Of a stretch of 64,000 nucleotides of DNA, positions 16,336 to 24,847 are shown one piece after another; the stretch's first letter is position 1; the number at the start of each line of letters is the position of its first letter. The position numbers were made by a program, and so were the translations under genes. Location: assembly GCF_900130075.1 (NCBI RefSeq), contig NZ_LT671418.1, positions 3,596,001-3,660,000 of the forward strand, in the 5' to 3' direction. Source of the DNA: Herminiimonas arsenitoxidans (GTDB lineage: Bacteria; Pseudomonadota; Gammaproteobacteria; Burkholderiales; Burkholderiaceae_D). Under the pieces are notes generated by a model, which made no database searches, was not told the DNA's origin, and saw only the letters and a list, made by a program, of their open reading frames with translations.

Positions 16336-17277
16336 ATGACTATCTTTAAGGTAGCGGTTGCGCAAGCCGCATCTCATCCAACTAATGCGCAGGCATCCAC
16401 GGCGAAAGCCGTGGATTTGATCAAGCAGGCACATCAGGCAGGCGCAAGCCTGCTGGTGTTCCCTGAGGCTTTTCTCGGTGGTTATCCGAAAGGTGCTTCT
16501 TTCGGCGCGCCAGTCGGTATGCGTAAACCAGAGGGGCGTCAGGCGTATCTGGATTACTTCAATAGCGCGATAGACTTGAACGGCCCAGAAGTAGACGCGA
16601 TTGCTGACGCAACGCGTGCCAGTGGCATGTTTGCTGTGATCGGTTGCATAGAACGTGATCTGGGTACTCTGTATTGCACGGTCTTGTTCTTCAATGGAGA
16701 GAAAGGTTTGGTCGGCAGGCATCGCAAGCTGATGCCGACTGCTGGCGAGCGCTTGATCTGGGGTTTTGGTGATGGTTCGACGATGCCGGTATTTGATACA
16801 CCATTGGGCAAAATCGGTGCTGTCATTTGCTGGGAAAACTATATGCCCATGCTGCGTATGTATATGTACAGCCAAGGCATAGGCATCTACTGTGCACCGA
16901 CGGCCGATGATCGCGATACCTGGGTACCGAGCATGCAGCATATTGCGCTGGAAGGGCGTTGCTTTGTACTGACGGCTTGCCAGTACATCAAACGTTCCGC
17001 TTATCCTGCGACGCATGAGTGTGCCTTGGGCGACGATCCTGACACTGTATTGATGCGTGGCGGTAGTGCGATTATCGATCCGTTGGGCAAGGTGTTGGCA
17101 GGGCCGAATTTCGAAGGTGAAGCTTTGCTTTACGCCGAGATCGATACTGACCAGATAGTGCGTGGTAAATTTGATTTTGATGTGGCCGGACACTATGCAC
17201 GTCCTGATGTGTTCCAGCTCGCCGTTGATACTCGTGCCAAATCTGCCGTGACTATTCAGCAAGACAATATGGAGTAG
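16336..17277 (+). CDS. nitrilase (carbon-nitrogen hydrolase)
   Basis: The 313-residue cytoplasmic product hydrolyses a nitrile to a carboxylic acid and ammonia. The catalytic triad is visible: E44 in FPEAFLGGYP, K131 in HRKLMPT and C165 in AVICWENYMP. The stretch HRKLMPTAGERLIWGFGDGS and the CWENY motif are typical of true nitrilases (aliphatic or arylacetonitrile type) rather than amidases or cyanide hydratase. The gene is 16 bases after the transporter and 8 bases before the flavin reductase-like gene. Its substrate cannot be read off. Regulation by the IclR protein and uptake by the MHS transporter are inferred from the layout. Confidence 0.9.
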   Translation: MTIFKVAVAQAASHPTNAQASTAKAVDLIKQAHQAGASLLVFPEAFLGGYPKGASFGAPVGMRKPEGRQAYLDYFNSAIDLNGPEVDAIADATRASGMFAVIGCIERDLGTLYCTVLFFNGEKGLVGRHRKLMPTAGERLIWGFGDGSTMPVFDTPLGKIGAVICWENYMPMLRMYMYSQGIGIYCAPTADDRDTWVPSMQHIALEGRCFVLTACQYIKRSAYPATHECALGDDPDTVLMRGGSAIIDPLGKVLAGPNFEGEALLYAEIDTDQIVRGKFDFDVAGHYARPDVFQLAVDTRAKSAVTIQQDNME

Positions 17278-17285
17278 ACCAAACA

Positions 17286-17906
17286 ATGCAATTCGATATG
17301 GAGCAATTGTCTGCCGATAACCGCTACAAGTTGTTGACTGCGACGGTGACGCCACGCCCCATTGCCTGGGTAACCAGTAGATCAGTAGACGGTGTCGTGA
17401 ATGCCGCACCTTTCAGTTTCTTTAATGTGATGGGACATGAGCCGCCTACCGTCACGCTGGGCTTGTTACGCAAGGCTGGTGGCGGCTACAAGGATACGGC
17501 AGCGAACATTATGGCAACCGGTGAGTTCGTGATTAACCTGGTATCGGAAGCGATGGCAGAGAGCATGAATGAAACCTGCACAAATGCTCCTCCAGAGATT
17601 GATGAACTCGAACTGGCTGGCTTGACTGCAGTGCCATCCATTGTGGTGGCTCCACCTCGCATCGCAGGATGTCCTGTCTCGTTTGAATGCCGTAGCTTGT
17701 CATCCATCGTGACTGGGCCGTGTCAGGTCATTGTTGTGGCTACTGTTTTGCATGTGCATATCGAAGATGAATTTTTGATCGATGCAGAACGCTGTCACGT
17801 CGATACGCCGGCGCTGAAGCTGGTCAGCCGTATGCACGGTAGCGGTTGGTATGCACGTTCGACGGATCTTTTTCAACTCGCCAGACCAAGCTACAAGGAA
17901 AAGTGA
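17286..17906 (+). CDS. flavin reductase-like (DIM6/NTAB) FMN-binding protein
   Basis: A 206-residue protein of the flavin reductase-like fold, with TPRPIAWVTSRSVDGVVNAAPFSFFN near residues 22-47 (FMN-binding loop) and GEFVINLVSEAMAESMNETC around 79-98. Proteins of this COG1853 branch are often flavoprotein oxygenases or reductases of unknown substrate. It follows the nitrilase by 8 bases and ends the operon before a strong terminator. No partner monooxygenase gene is in the window, so it may work alone on the nitrilase product or serve an enzyme encoded elsewhere. Confidence 0.85.
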   Translation: MQFDMEQLSADNRYKLLTATVTPRPIAWVTSRSVDGVVNAAPFSFFNVMGHEPPTVTLGLLRKAGGGYKDTAANIMATGEFVINLVSEAMAESMNETCTNAPPEIDELELAGLTAVPSIVVAPPRIAGCPVSFECRSLSSIVTGPCQVIVVATVLHVHIEDEFLIDAERCHVDTPALKLVSRMHGSGWYARSTDLFQLARPSYKEK

Positions 17907-17950
17907 GTAGGGGAAGTGCAGCATCTTGCTTAGCTACAGTTTTTAATAAG

Positions 17951-17985
17951 AGCCACGATAGAGAAATTTATCGTGGCTTATTTTT
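17951..17985 (+). terminator. terminator of the MHS-nitrilase-flavin reductase operon
   Basis: A perfect 10-base stem, AGCCACGATA / TATCGTGGCT, is followed by TATTTTT. Confidence 0.88.
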
Positions 17986-18158
17986 AATGTGAAAAAAATG
18001 AGAGCGTACATGCGATGTAGATGATTTTCGTCATATTGATATCGCAAAACATTCGTTTGTTTTTTCGCTGAAATTCGTAAGATGAATTATCTGCTCCAAG
18101 ACGAAGCATTGCTTGGCAACGGAGAGTTATCTCACATCGAACAAACAAAGGATAGAAA

Positions 18159-18521
18159 ATGGCGACGCATGATCTGACTCTTCTTCCGCACACACCGCGT
18201 TACGCAGACAGAAAGATTTTCCGCAGGCGTGCGATCCTTGATATGGGGCGAAATCGATACTCTCACGCGAGGACGATTGATATCTCGCCGCATGCCTTGA
18301 GCATCATGGTTGAGTCACCGCTTTCTATAGGTCATACCGGCAGTATCGCCTTCAACATTACTGTCGATCAAAAAACGATGCCGTTAGAATTCAAGGGTAA
18401 GGTCAGTTATTGCGTGCTGGTTGGCACAGAGGGATTCAGAGTCGGCTTTGAATTGGCCTCACGTGGCGATGCCGGGCACAAGAAGCGCATTGAACAAATC
18501 ATGGAGACATTGGCGTTTTAA
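18159..18521 (+). CDS. PilZ-domain protein
   Basis: A 120-residue single PilZ domain. The arginine cluster KIFRRRAILDM (about 19-29) and the ARTIDISPHALSIM stretch (about 37-50) correspond to the RxxxR and D/NxSxxG c-di-GMP-binding motifs. In the second motif the final Gly is replaced by Ala-Leu, so binding may be weak or altered. The tail GFRVGFEL is typical of the domain. It is a stand-alone gene with a GGATAGAAA leader and would act as a cytoplasmic c-di-GMP adaptor. A link to the pilin operon at 45-50 kb is possible but not shown. Confidence 0.78.
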   Translation: MATHDLTLLPHTPRYADRKIFRRRAILDMGRNRYSHARTIDISPHALSIMVESPLSIGHTGSIAFNITVDQKTMPLEFKGKVSYCVLVGTEGFRVGFELASRGDAGHKKRIEQIMETLAF

Positions 18522-18684
18522 TGTTTGTGCTCTTGTGGTTGTGAGTAGCTCCAGCTTGATGCGATACAAAATAGATGCAAGTGGCACTGCTTGTTTATAC
18601 TAAGACGTCTCCGTAAGGAACATTTATGAGAAACGCACGGTAGCAAGCACTGCTGCGATTGCCAAATTTTGCATGGGAGAGTTC

Positions 18685-18942
18685 ATGAAATCACATTACG
18701 AAACGTATAAGGGCTGGAGTGTTGCTGTCCAGGTATCTGCGCACATGTCGCGTATTGATACTGAGAGAAAAGAGGGCGCATATATTCCACGTATCATCGT
18801 GACTGAGCATATCGGCACCGACTTCAAGGACAAGGAAGTCCCGGATGGCCATTCGTATCCAACGCCGGAAGAATGCATTGCACAGGGCATCCTGACAGCA
18901 CATGAATACATCGACCGGAAGACAGAGAAAATTGCTGCTTGA
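18685..18942 (+). CDS. small conserved-looking hypothetical protein
   Basis: The product has 85 residues (MKSHYETYKGWSVAVQVSAH...). It has the look of a small soluble alpha/beta domain: YKGWSVAVQV, YIPRIIVTEH and a C-terminal helix. The start at 18685 has GGAGA just upstream; an ATG at 18673 in the same frame would place that ribosome site inside the gene. I do not recognise a named family with certainty. It stands between the PilZ gene and tRNA-Lys and shares a terminator with the latter. Confidence 0.6.
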   Translation: MKSHYETYKGWSVAVQVSAHMSRIDTERKEGAYIPRIIVTEHIGTDFKDKEVPDGHSYPTPEECIAQGILTAHEYIDRKTEKIAA

Positions 18943-19093
18943 GTTTGCTTGATGTCGGTAATCGACAGCCTGCGCGAAGAAATATCGATGATGAAGACGT
19001 GATGTAAAAATCACAAATAATCTGGCGTTGTAAAAACTCCAAAATTATTGCTTGCGGAGCAGAGTAATCACTACGAAGTGAGCGGACAAAACA

Positions 19094-19124
19094 AAAAGGG
19101 TTGCAATTTCTTGCAACCCTTTTT
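19094..19124. terminator. bidirectional terminator (small gene / tRNA-Lys)
   Basis: AAAAGGGTTGCAA / TTGCAACCCTTTT with loop TTTC. It serves the plus-strand small gene and the minus-strand tRNA. Confidence 0.85.
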
Positions 19125-19140
19125 ATCTACTGCTTATTCG

Positions 19141-19216
19141 TGGTAGGCCGTGCGGGATTCGAACCTGCGACCAACGGATTAAAAGTCCGCTGCTCTACCA
19201 GCTGAGCTAACGACCC
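19141..19216 (-). tRNA. tRNA-Lys (anticodon TTT)
   Basis: On the minus strand the 76 bases start GGGTCGTTAGCTCAG, have the anticodon arm GGACTTTTAATCC (TTT anticodon), a T-arm with GGTTCGAATCC, and end with an encoded CCA. The acceptor stem GGGTCGT pairs with the bases before the CCA, with one mismatch or wobble. It is the only tRNA in the window. Confidence 0.96.
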
Positions 19217-19380
19217 GAAAGAAAGCTATTATAGAGAACCTTTATGGCCTCTGTCAATCACATCGCGACTTTTTATTAATGTTTCTTGCTTCAGTCGCGT
19301 TGCTCTTTTAATTGCCTTGTTTTTGCAACAAGGCGCTAGTCTAATCGCAATCCCTAGCGTGTAGCAACTGCTTCTTTAAA

Positions 19381-19407
19381 TAAAAAATCGCCCGACTGGC
19401 GGGCGAT
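19381..19407 (-). terminator. terminator of the tol-pal-cpoB operon
   Basis: On the minus strand ATCGCCCG-CCAGT-CGGGCGAT is followed by TTTTTTA. It lies about 70 bases after the cpoB stop. Confidence 0.85.
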
Positions 19408-19476
19408 AGATGATCTGGTGAAAATATCAGCTGCTGGCTTGATGCATACATGCCGTGGTGCTGATTCTTTTCCTGA

Positions 19477-20208
19477 TTATTTGAAGTTGGCTAGACGCTC
19501 TTTTGCTGTTTGTGCTGCGGGCGCGTTTGGATATTTTGCTACCAGTGACTCCAAGGATTTCTTGGCGGCTGGTCTATCTTTCAATTCCGTATATGAGCTG
19601 GCGATATTCAATAAAGCATCGGCAGCTTTTGGATTGTCAGGATATTTTTTCAACAGCGTTTGCTGTGCTGCGATCGCATTTTTGTAATCGCGTTGTGCAT
19701 AGTATGCATTGCCGATCCAGTATTGCGCCGAAGGTGCGTACGCAGATTCTGGATAGCGTTGTATGAAATCGGAAAAAGCTGCACCAGATTTTTTGTAGTC
19801 GCCAGCTTTGAAGAGGGCGAGTGCATTATCGTATGAGCTTTGTTCTGATTGCCCAACCATCGCATCCTTGCCGTCAACGGCAACGACTTGCGGTTCCAGC
19901 TTGCGCAAACGATTATCGAGATCGACGTAGAAATCTTTCTGCCGTTGCTGCAGGTTGGAGACTTCATTTGATAAAACTTCGATCTGACCATTCAGGCGAG
20001 AAATCTCTTGCTTCAATTGCTCGTTCTGATTGGATAGATTAAGTACGGCTGACGATTCAGCTTTGCTTTGCTGGATCGCATCAACTTTGCCGCGCAAGTC
20101 TATGATCGCCTTGCGTGCCTCATCGTCGCCAAACAGCGCAGCATGCGCTGATAGCGACGCACAAGAAAATGCGGCCATCAAGGCCGCAATAAGGGTTTTT
20201 TTAATCAT
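19477..20208 (-). CDS. cpoB: Tol-Pal system protein CpoB (YbgF)
   Basis: A 243-residue periplasmic protein with a signal peptide (about 1-23, ending SAHA). A coiled-coil trimerisation segment follows (about 40-95, QNEQLKQEISRLNGQIEVL), then tetratricopeptide repeats from about 120 to the end (ALFKAGDYKKSGAAF, YWIGNAYYAQRDYKNAI, LLNIASSYTELKD). CpoB couples peptidoglycan synthesis by PBP1B to outer-membrane constriction by Tol-Pal at division. It is the last gene of the operon, 11 bases after pal, as in most proteobacteria. Confidence 0.93.
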   Translation of the reverse strand: MIKKTLIAALMAAFSCASLSAHAALFGDDEARKAIIDLRGKVDAIQQSKAESSAVLNLSNQNEQLKQEISRLNGQIEVLSNEVSNLQQRQKDFYVDLDNRLRKLEPQVVAVDGKDAMVGQSEQSSYDNALALFKAGDYKKSGAAFSDFIQRYPESAYAPSAQYWIGNAYYAQRDYKNAIAAQQTLLKKYPDNPKAADALLNIASSYTELKDRPAAKKSLESLVAKYPNAPAAQTAKERLANFK

Positions 20209-20219
20209 TGGCTGCTAGA

Positions 20220-20726
20220 TTAATAAACGATATCTGCACGGCGGTTTTCTGCCCATGCTGCTTCATCGTTACCCAGTGCTTTTGGTTTTTCTTTACCCAG
20301 CGACACTGCTTCCATTTGTGATTCAGGCACGCCTAACAGGGACAGGGATTTACGCACAGCTTCTGCACGTTTCTGACCGAGAGCCAAGTTGTATTCAGCG
20401 CCGCCGCGATCATCGGTGTTGCCTTGGATGATGATCTTACGACCTTGGTTACTTTTCAGGTATTTTGCGTGGTTTTCTACGACTTGCTGAAATTCTGGTT
20501 TGACGATGTAGCTGTCGAAGTCAAAGTACACACTGCGTTTAGCCAACACGCCTTGCGGATCGTTTAATGGATCGCTGGATGCATTGACGGTACCAACCGA
20601 ACGCGGATCAGCCATGCTTGAACCTGCACGGTCTTCAACCGGTGCTTTGTCGTTCAATTTGGTTGATGAGCAGGCTGCCATCAGCAAAGCACTGGATAAG
20701 ATAAAAACGGATGTTAAGGTACGCAT
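20220..20726 (-). CDS. pal: peptidoglycan-associated lipoprotein Pal
   Basis: The product (168 residues) has a lipoprotein signal with lipobox MAAC (Cys19), a flexible linker to about residue 55, and an OmpA-like peptidoglycan-binding domain. It shows YFDFDSY (67-73), TDDRG (104-108, with the Asp that binds diaminopimelate) and NLALGQKRAEAV (with Arg120). It is anchored in the outer membrane and ties it to peptidoglycan with TolB. It stands between tolB and cpoB in the usual order. Confidence 0.95.
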   Translation of the reverse strand: MRTLTSVFILSSALLMAACSSTKLNDKAPVEDRAGSSMADPRSVGTVNASSDPLNDPQGVLAKRSVYFDFDSYIVKPEFQQVVENHAKYLKSNQGRKIIIQGNTDDRGGAEYNLALGQKRAEAVRKSLSLLGVPESQMEAVSLGKEKPKALGNDEAAWAENRRADIVY

Positions 20727-20785
20727 GTTATTTCCCCTGATTATGTAAGCGTGCAGATGTTAAAAAAAAATAAATATGGAGCGCA

Positions 20786-22060
20786 TTATTTCATAAACGG
20801 ACCCCACGTGGGCTCACGTATATCGCCTGCTTGGGTGGTCAGACGCTGTTTTACCTGACCATCAACCGAAACGACGGCTAAAGTGCCACGACGACCGGAT
20901 TCGGTTGCGTACATCAAATATTTGCCATTCGGCGAAAAACTCGGTGATTCGTCTTTGACGGTGTCGGAGAGGCGTTGTTCCTGACCATTGGTCAAATCAA
21001 GCAGAAATAGCTGAAATTTCCCTTCGCGGCGCGAAATATAGGCCAAAAATTTGCCATCTGGGGAGATTCGCGGGCTGATGTTGTAGTTTCCGCTGAAGGT
21101 GACACGTTTGGCGTCGCCGCCATTTGCACCCATTTTGTAGATTTGCGGGCCGCCACTACGGTCGCTGGTGAAGTAAATGCTTTGGCCATCGGCAGAGAAC
21201 TGTGGTTCGGTATCGATGCCGTTGGAATTACTCAGGCGACGTGGGCTGGTGCCATCCGCATTGACGACATACACCTGGGTCAAGCCATCGCGTGACAGTG
21301 CCACGGCCAGCTTGTTGCCGTCAGGTGCCCAAGATGGTGCAGAATTGCTGCCCTTGAAGTTGGCGGCAATGGTGCGCTGGCGAGTGACGAGGTTCTGGAT
21401 ATAGACGACTGGTTTTTTGTTTTCAAACGAAACGTAGGCGACCTTGGTGCCGTCTGGCGACCATGATGGCGAGATGATAGGTTCGTTCGAGCGCAATGCG
21501 ACTTGCGTGCCTTCGCCATCGGAGTCGGCAATCTCCAGACGGAATTCCTTGCCGGCTTTGGTGACATAGGCGATGCGTGTGGCAAAAGCGCCGCGTATGC
21601 CAGTCAGCTTCTCATAGATATCGTCGGCGATCTTGTGGCCAGATACGCGGATGAACTGCGGTTGTGCTGCCAGGGCCAACGACGACAATTGTGCGGCTTT
21701 GACGGTATCGAACAAACGATATCTGACCTCGAAGCGGCCATCCGCCAGGCGCGACACGCTGCCAACGACGAGTGCATCGGCACCGCGTGATTTCCAGTCA
21801 GCAAGGTTGACCTGGGAGTTTTCCGTCAGGACGGAGCCGGTATCGATAATTTTGAAGATACCGCTGCGGTTCAAATCGGCCTTGATGATGGCACTGACTT
21901 GCTGTGGTGCAACCGACTCATCGCCGAAAGTAGCAATCGCAATTGGTATCTGGTTAGCGCCGACACCGGCGATTTCTACCCGCAATTGTGCGTGCGCGAG
22001 ACTGGTAACGAACACGGCGAGGATCGCGAATGAGCGTAAAAAAGAAGTCTTAGTCATCAT
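20786..22060 (-). CDS. tolB: Tol-Pal system protein TolB
   Basis: A 424-residue periplasmic protein. It has a signal peptide (about 1-24), an N-terminal alpha/beta domain (residues 25-160, IAGVGANQIPIAIATFGDE) and a six-bladed beta-propeller of WD40-like repeats (SPSWSPDGTKVAYVSFE, APSWAPDGNKLAVALS, EPQFSADGQSIYFTSD, SPRISPDGKFLAYISR, SPSFSPNGKYLMYAT). The propeller binds Pal and the N-terminus contacts TolA. The start is 3 bases after the tolA stop. Confidence 0.96.
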   Translation of the reverse strand: MMTKTSFLRSFAILAVFVTSLAHAQLRVEIAGVGANQIPIAIATFGDESVAPQQVSAIIKADLNRSGIFKIIDTGSVLTENSQVNLADWKSRGADALVVGSVSRLADGRFEVRYRLFDTVKAAQLSSLALAAQPQFIRVSGHKIADDIYEKLTGIRGAFATRIAYVTKAGKEFRLEIADSDGEGTQVALRSNEPIISPSWSPDGTKVAYVSFENKKPVVYIQNLVTRQRTIAANFKGSNSAPSWAPDGNKLAVALSRDGLTQVYVVNADGTSPRRLSNSNGIDTEPQFSADGQSIYFTSDRSGGPQIYKMGANGGDAKRVTFSGNYNISPRISPDGKFLAYISRREGKFQLFLLDLTNGQEQRLSDTVKDESPSFSPNGKYLMYATESGRRGTLAVVSVDGQVKQRLTTQAGDIREPTWGPFMK

Positions 22061-22063
22061 GGG

Positions 22064-22936
22064 TCACTGATCTTTCGGTTTGTGAATGACGGTCAAGCGA
22101 CTAGGGACGCTGCCGGATTGATCGGGTGGAAATGGTTGCGAACGTTCGATCGCACGTTTAACAGCTTCATCGAAACCGGGTAGGCCTGAGGATTTGCGCA
22201 GACGTAATCCGCGCAGCGATCCGTCAGGCAGCAGTTCGACATCGTATTCGACCTGAGGATTCCCGTTTAAGTCTGGCGGTACGTTAAATACTGTATTTGA
22301 GCGGATTTTCGCACGGATTTTATCGGCATACGCACCGTCTGCACGACCGCTGCTTTGCGATTTTGCTGCCTGGCCAGAGCCGCCGCTGCCAATGGCACCG
22401 GTCATGCGGCTTAGTTCTTCAGCGCGTCGCTTGTCACTTAATTCTTGATCACGCTTGTCCTGGAGGCGTTTTTTGTCAGCATCAGCTTTTTTCTGCTGCT
22501 CGGCTTTCTTGTCCGCTGCCTGCTTGTCGAGTTTTTCCTGTTTGTCTTGCTCAGCCTTTTGTTTCAGCTTCTTTTCTTTTTCTTCTTCGGCCAGCTTGTC
22601 TTTACGCTCTTGTTCTTTGCGTTTTTTTTCTTTTTCCAGCGCGATATCGACTTTAGGCTGCTCAGGCTTGATGGGCTCTGCCTTAGGCGTTTCTTTAACG
22701 ATAGGCTTGGGTTCAGGTTTGGGCTGAGGCGTTGGTTCTGGTTCTGGCGGCAGGGGTGCGGCTTCTTTCGCCTGCATATCCCAGATTTCTGCTTTCACCG
22801 CGACCGGCGTCTCGCTTTGCCAATCGATGCCTATCCAGAAAAATACCAGTAATGCGACGTGCACTGCCGCCGCCAGCATGATGGCACGCCAGCGACCAGG
22901 TTCCTTCGGGACGGTGTACGGTGAGTGATCAGTCAT
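22064..22936 (-). CDS. tolA: Tol-Pal system protein TolA
   Basis: The 290-residue product has one N-terminal membrane helix (about 18-37) and a Pro-rich stretch (PLPPEPEPTPQPKPEPKP near 56-73). A long Lys/Glu/Ala/Gln-rich helical domain spans about 90-175, and the C-terminal TolA domain follows (from about 200, YADKIRAKIRSNTVF to the end). It spans the periplasm and passes proton-motive-force energy from TolQR to TolB-Pal. The low-complexity helix produces long spurious open frames on the other strand, which are not genes. Confidence 0.94.
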   Translation of the reverse strand: MTDHSPYTVPKEPGRWRAIMLAAAVHVALLVFFWIGIDWQSETPVAVKAEIWDMQAKEAAPLPPEPEPTPQPKPEPKPIVKETPKAEPIKPEQPKVDIALEKEKKRKEQERKDKLAEEEKEKKLKQKAEQDKQEKLDKQAADKKAEQQKKADADKKRLQDKRDQELSDKRRAEELSRMTGAIGSGGSGQAAKSQSSGRADGAYADKIRAKIRSNTVFNVPPDLNGNPQVEYDVELLPDGSLRGLRLRKSSGLPGFDEAVKRAIERSQPFPPDQSGSVPSRLTVIHKPKDQ

Positions 22937-22946
22937 AAAACGATGT

Positions 22947-23384
22947 TCACTTGGTCGCCAGACCTACGCGGCTGATACCAAGTTTTTTGGCTTCCGAGAT
23001 GGCTTGTATCACCTCGTCATATTTAATGTTTTTGTCGGCTGCGATCATGACGGCAATATCAGGATTGTCGTCATACAGAGCTTGCAATTTTCTGCCCAAC
23101 TCGCCACGACCGACGGTTTCGCTAGATGCTGCTGCGCCTTTTTTACCTTTTACGGAGACGGTAGCCGAAGCGTCAGCTTTCAGTTCTATGCTGATGTATT
23201 CGGTTGGTGGCTGCGTCGATTTGGCCGCATTTGGCAACTGGATCTCGTTGGGATTGACCATAGGTGCGGTCACCATGAAGATCACCAGCAGCACCATCAT
23301 GACGTCGATATATGGGACGACGTTGATCTCTGATTTGAATTTCCTGCTGCGTCCGCCGCGCATGCTTCCGGATGAGAATGACAT
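22947..23384 (-). CDS. tolR: Tol-Pal system protein TolR
   Basis: A 145-residue ExbD/TolR-type protein with one membrane helix after the conserved INVVPYIDVMMVLLVIFMV start. Asp27 is the residue that carries protons in this family. The C-terminal periplasmic domain (from about 50) ends in KLGISRVGLATK. With TolQ it forms the motor of the Tol system in the inner membrane. It lies 11 bases after tolQ. Confidence 0.95.
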   Translation of the reverse strand: MSFSSGSMRGGRSRKFKSEINVVPYIDVMMVLLVIFMVTAPMVNPNEIQLPNAAKSTQPPTEYISIELKADASATVSVKGKKGAAASSETVGRGELGRKLQALYDDNPDIAVMIAADKNIKYDEVIQAISEAKKLGISRVGLATK

Positions 23385-23395
23385 TGCTACCGTCC

Positions 23396-24082
23396 TTAAC
23401 GCGTTTGACGTTGCAGAATATTCGAGAATTCTTCAACGAAGCTTTCAAAGCGCATCGCCAGTCTATCGATATCGTGCGAATAGCGGTTGTAGGCAACCAC
23501 AGCTGGAATCGCCGCAAACAAGCCAATCGCGGTAGCGATCAGCGCTTCTGCAATCCCCGGTGCGACTGCAGCCAGCGTGGCTTGCTGCACGTTCGCCAAA
23601 CCGCGGAAGGAATTCATAATGCCCCATACGGTGCCGAACAAACCGACATACGGTGAGACTGAGCCGACTGAGGCGAGGAAGGCGAGGTGCGATTCCAGGC
23701 CATCCATTTCACGCTGATAGGCAGCGCGCATGGCGCGACGTGCACCGTCCAGGCGCACGCTGGATGGATCTTGGGAGGAGCGGGATTTGTTGAATTCGCT
23801 CATGCCAGCTTCGAAAATACGTTCCAGCGCGCCAGTCGAGCGATTGCCTTTGCGGCGATTGGACGTGGCATCTTGGTACAGCGCGTTCAAATCGCCGCCG
23901 GACCAGAAGGCGCGTTCGAATTCCTCAGTCTGCATGCGTGCATTTTTGATTGCGAACATCTTGCGGAAGATATAGGTCCAGCTCATGACGGATACGCCGA
24001 CTAAAAGTGCCATGACGAGCTGCACAAGAACCGAAGCGTTGGTGATCAGATGGAGAAAGGAGAGGTCTTGAGTGACGGTCAT
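23396..24082 (-). CDS. tolQ: Tol-Pal system protein TolQ
   Basis: The 228-residue inner-membrane product of the ExbB/MotA/TolQ family has three helices: about 15-37, then about 135-160 (GSVSPYVGLFGTVWGIMNSF) and 170-195 (VAPGIAEALIATAIGLFAAIPAV). The last two line the proton path with TolR. Its start is followed upstream by 186 bases without a gene before ybgC, so either a separate promoter or a long spacer divides the operon. Confidence 0.95.
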   Translation of the reverse strand: MTVTQDLSFLHLITNASVLVQLVMALLVGVSVMSWTYIFRKMFAIKNARMQTEEFERAFWSGGDLNALYQDATSNRRKGNRSTGALERIFEAGMSEFNKSRSSQDPSSVRLDGARRAMRAAYQREMDGLESHLAFLASVGSVSPYVGLFGTVWGIMNSFRGLANVQQATLAAVAPGIAEALIATAIGLFAAIPAVVAYNRYSHDIDRLAMRFESFVEEFSNILQRQTR

Positions 24083-24268
24083 GGAAGTGTGGTCTAGTCG
24101 AATTTGGTCAATTGTATGCGCAACTTGCTTGAGGCGGTGCGATTTGGCGAGGCATTTGCCTCATGTACTCACACTCAGGTATTCACAATCTACGGTCTGG
24201 TTTTTTCTACTAACAATATTGGTGCGCGAGAAGAAGGTGGAACGGATACATTCCACCGACCATCACGC

Positions 24269-24703
24269 TTACTTTGCTTCGATATTTTTAATGCTGCTCA
24301 ACACTTCTTGCGGGATTTCGCTCGGTCTGAAGCGCTGTGTATCGACGCAGCCGACCTTGATGCGTCCAGTGGCAAGCAACTCTTCGCTATCGCCATTGAT
24401 GCGCCATGCTTGTTGCACAAACTGTACCGAGGCGCGCCCCATTCTTTCGACTACGACGGTCAACTTCAGTTCATTATCCAGTTTGGCTGGTGCGTGGTAG
24501 TCGACCGCGGTGCTTTTGACGACGAACATGACGCCGTGCGTTTCGGTCATGATTTGTTGGTTGATGCCGGCACTGCGCAGCCATTCGGTGCGCGCGCGTT
24601 CAAAGAATTTCAGATAATTCGCATAGAAGACGACGCCACCGGCATCGGTATCTTCATAGTAGACGCGGACGGTCCACGTAAAATTTGACAGCATCTTGGA
24701 CAT
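24269..24703 (-). CDS. ybgC: acyl-CoA thioesterase YbgC
   Basis: A 144-residue hotdog-fold thioesterase. The family motif YEDTDAGGVVFYANYLKFFERARTEW is at about 16-41, with the catalytic Asp in DTD. The protein hydrolyses short or medium acyl-CoAs or acyl-ACP and in E. coli interacts with phospholipid enzymes. It begins the tol-pal cluster, as usual. Coordinates follow the methionine that gives the standard 140-residue length. Confidence 0.93.
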   Translation of the reverse strand: MSKMLSNFTWTVRVYYEDTDAGGVVFYANYLKFFERARTEWLRSAGINQQIMTETHGVMFVVKSTAVDYHAPAKLDNELKLTVVVERMGRASVQFVQQAWRINGDSEELLATGRIKVGCVDTQRFRPSEIPQEVLSSIKNIEAK

Positions 24704-24808
24704 TTACCTTGAGTCGGCAGCGCTGCAGCGTTGCCCTGAGTTACTGCGGATGAATGCGCAATTATCGATGATATTGATTCCGCATGACAAGGTTGTTACC
24801 TGAACTTA

Positions 24809-24839
24809 CAGTTCTGGCCACCGTTGGCAGCCAGAACTG
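24809..24839. repeat. inverted repeat / weak terminator
   Basis: CAGTTCTGGC / GCCAGAACTG, ten perfect pairs with an 11-base loop, just after the dehydrogenase stop on the minus strand. There is no T-run, so its role as a terminator is uncertain. Confidence 0.45.
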
Positions 24840-24847
24840 CCTGTTTC

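Noticed and set aside
16249-17409. A 386-codon open frame on the minus strand opposite the nitrilase gene
   Set aside because: It covers parts of three clear plus-strand genes and has no recognisable motif. The nitrilase triad proves the other strand.
19141-19216. tRNA-Lys as an integration site for a mobile element
   Set aside because: No integrase gene and no second copy of the tRNA 3' end were seen on either side. The flanks are ordinary core genes.
22297-22852. Long open frames on the plus strand rich in Phe, Leu and Cys across the tolA gene
   Set aside because: They are the mirror of the Lys/Glu-rich TolA helix. The frames have no ribosome site and no family character.
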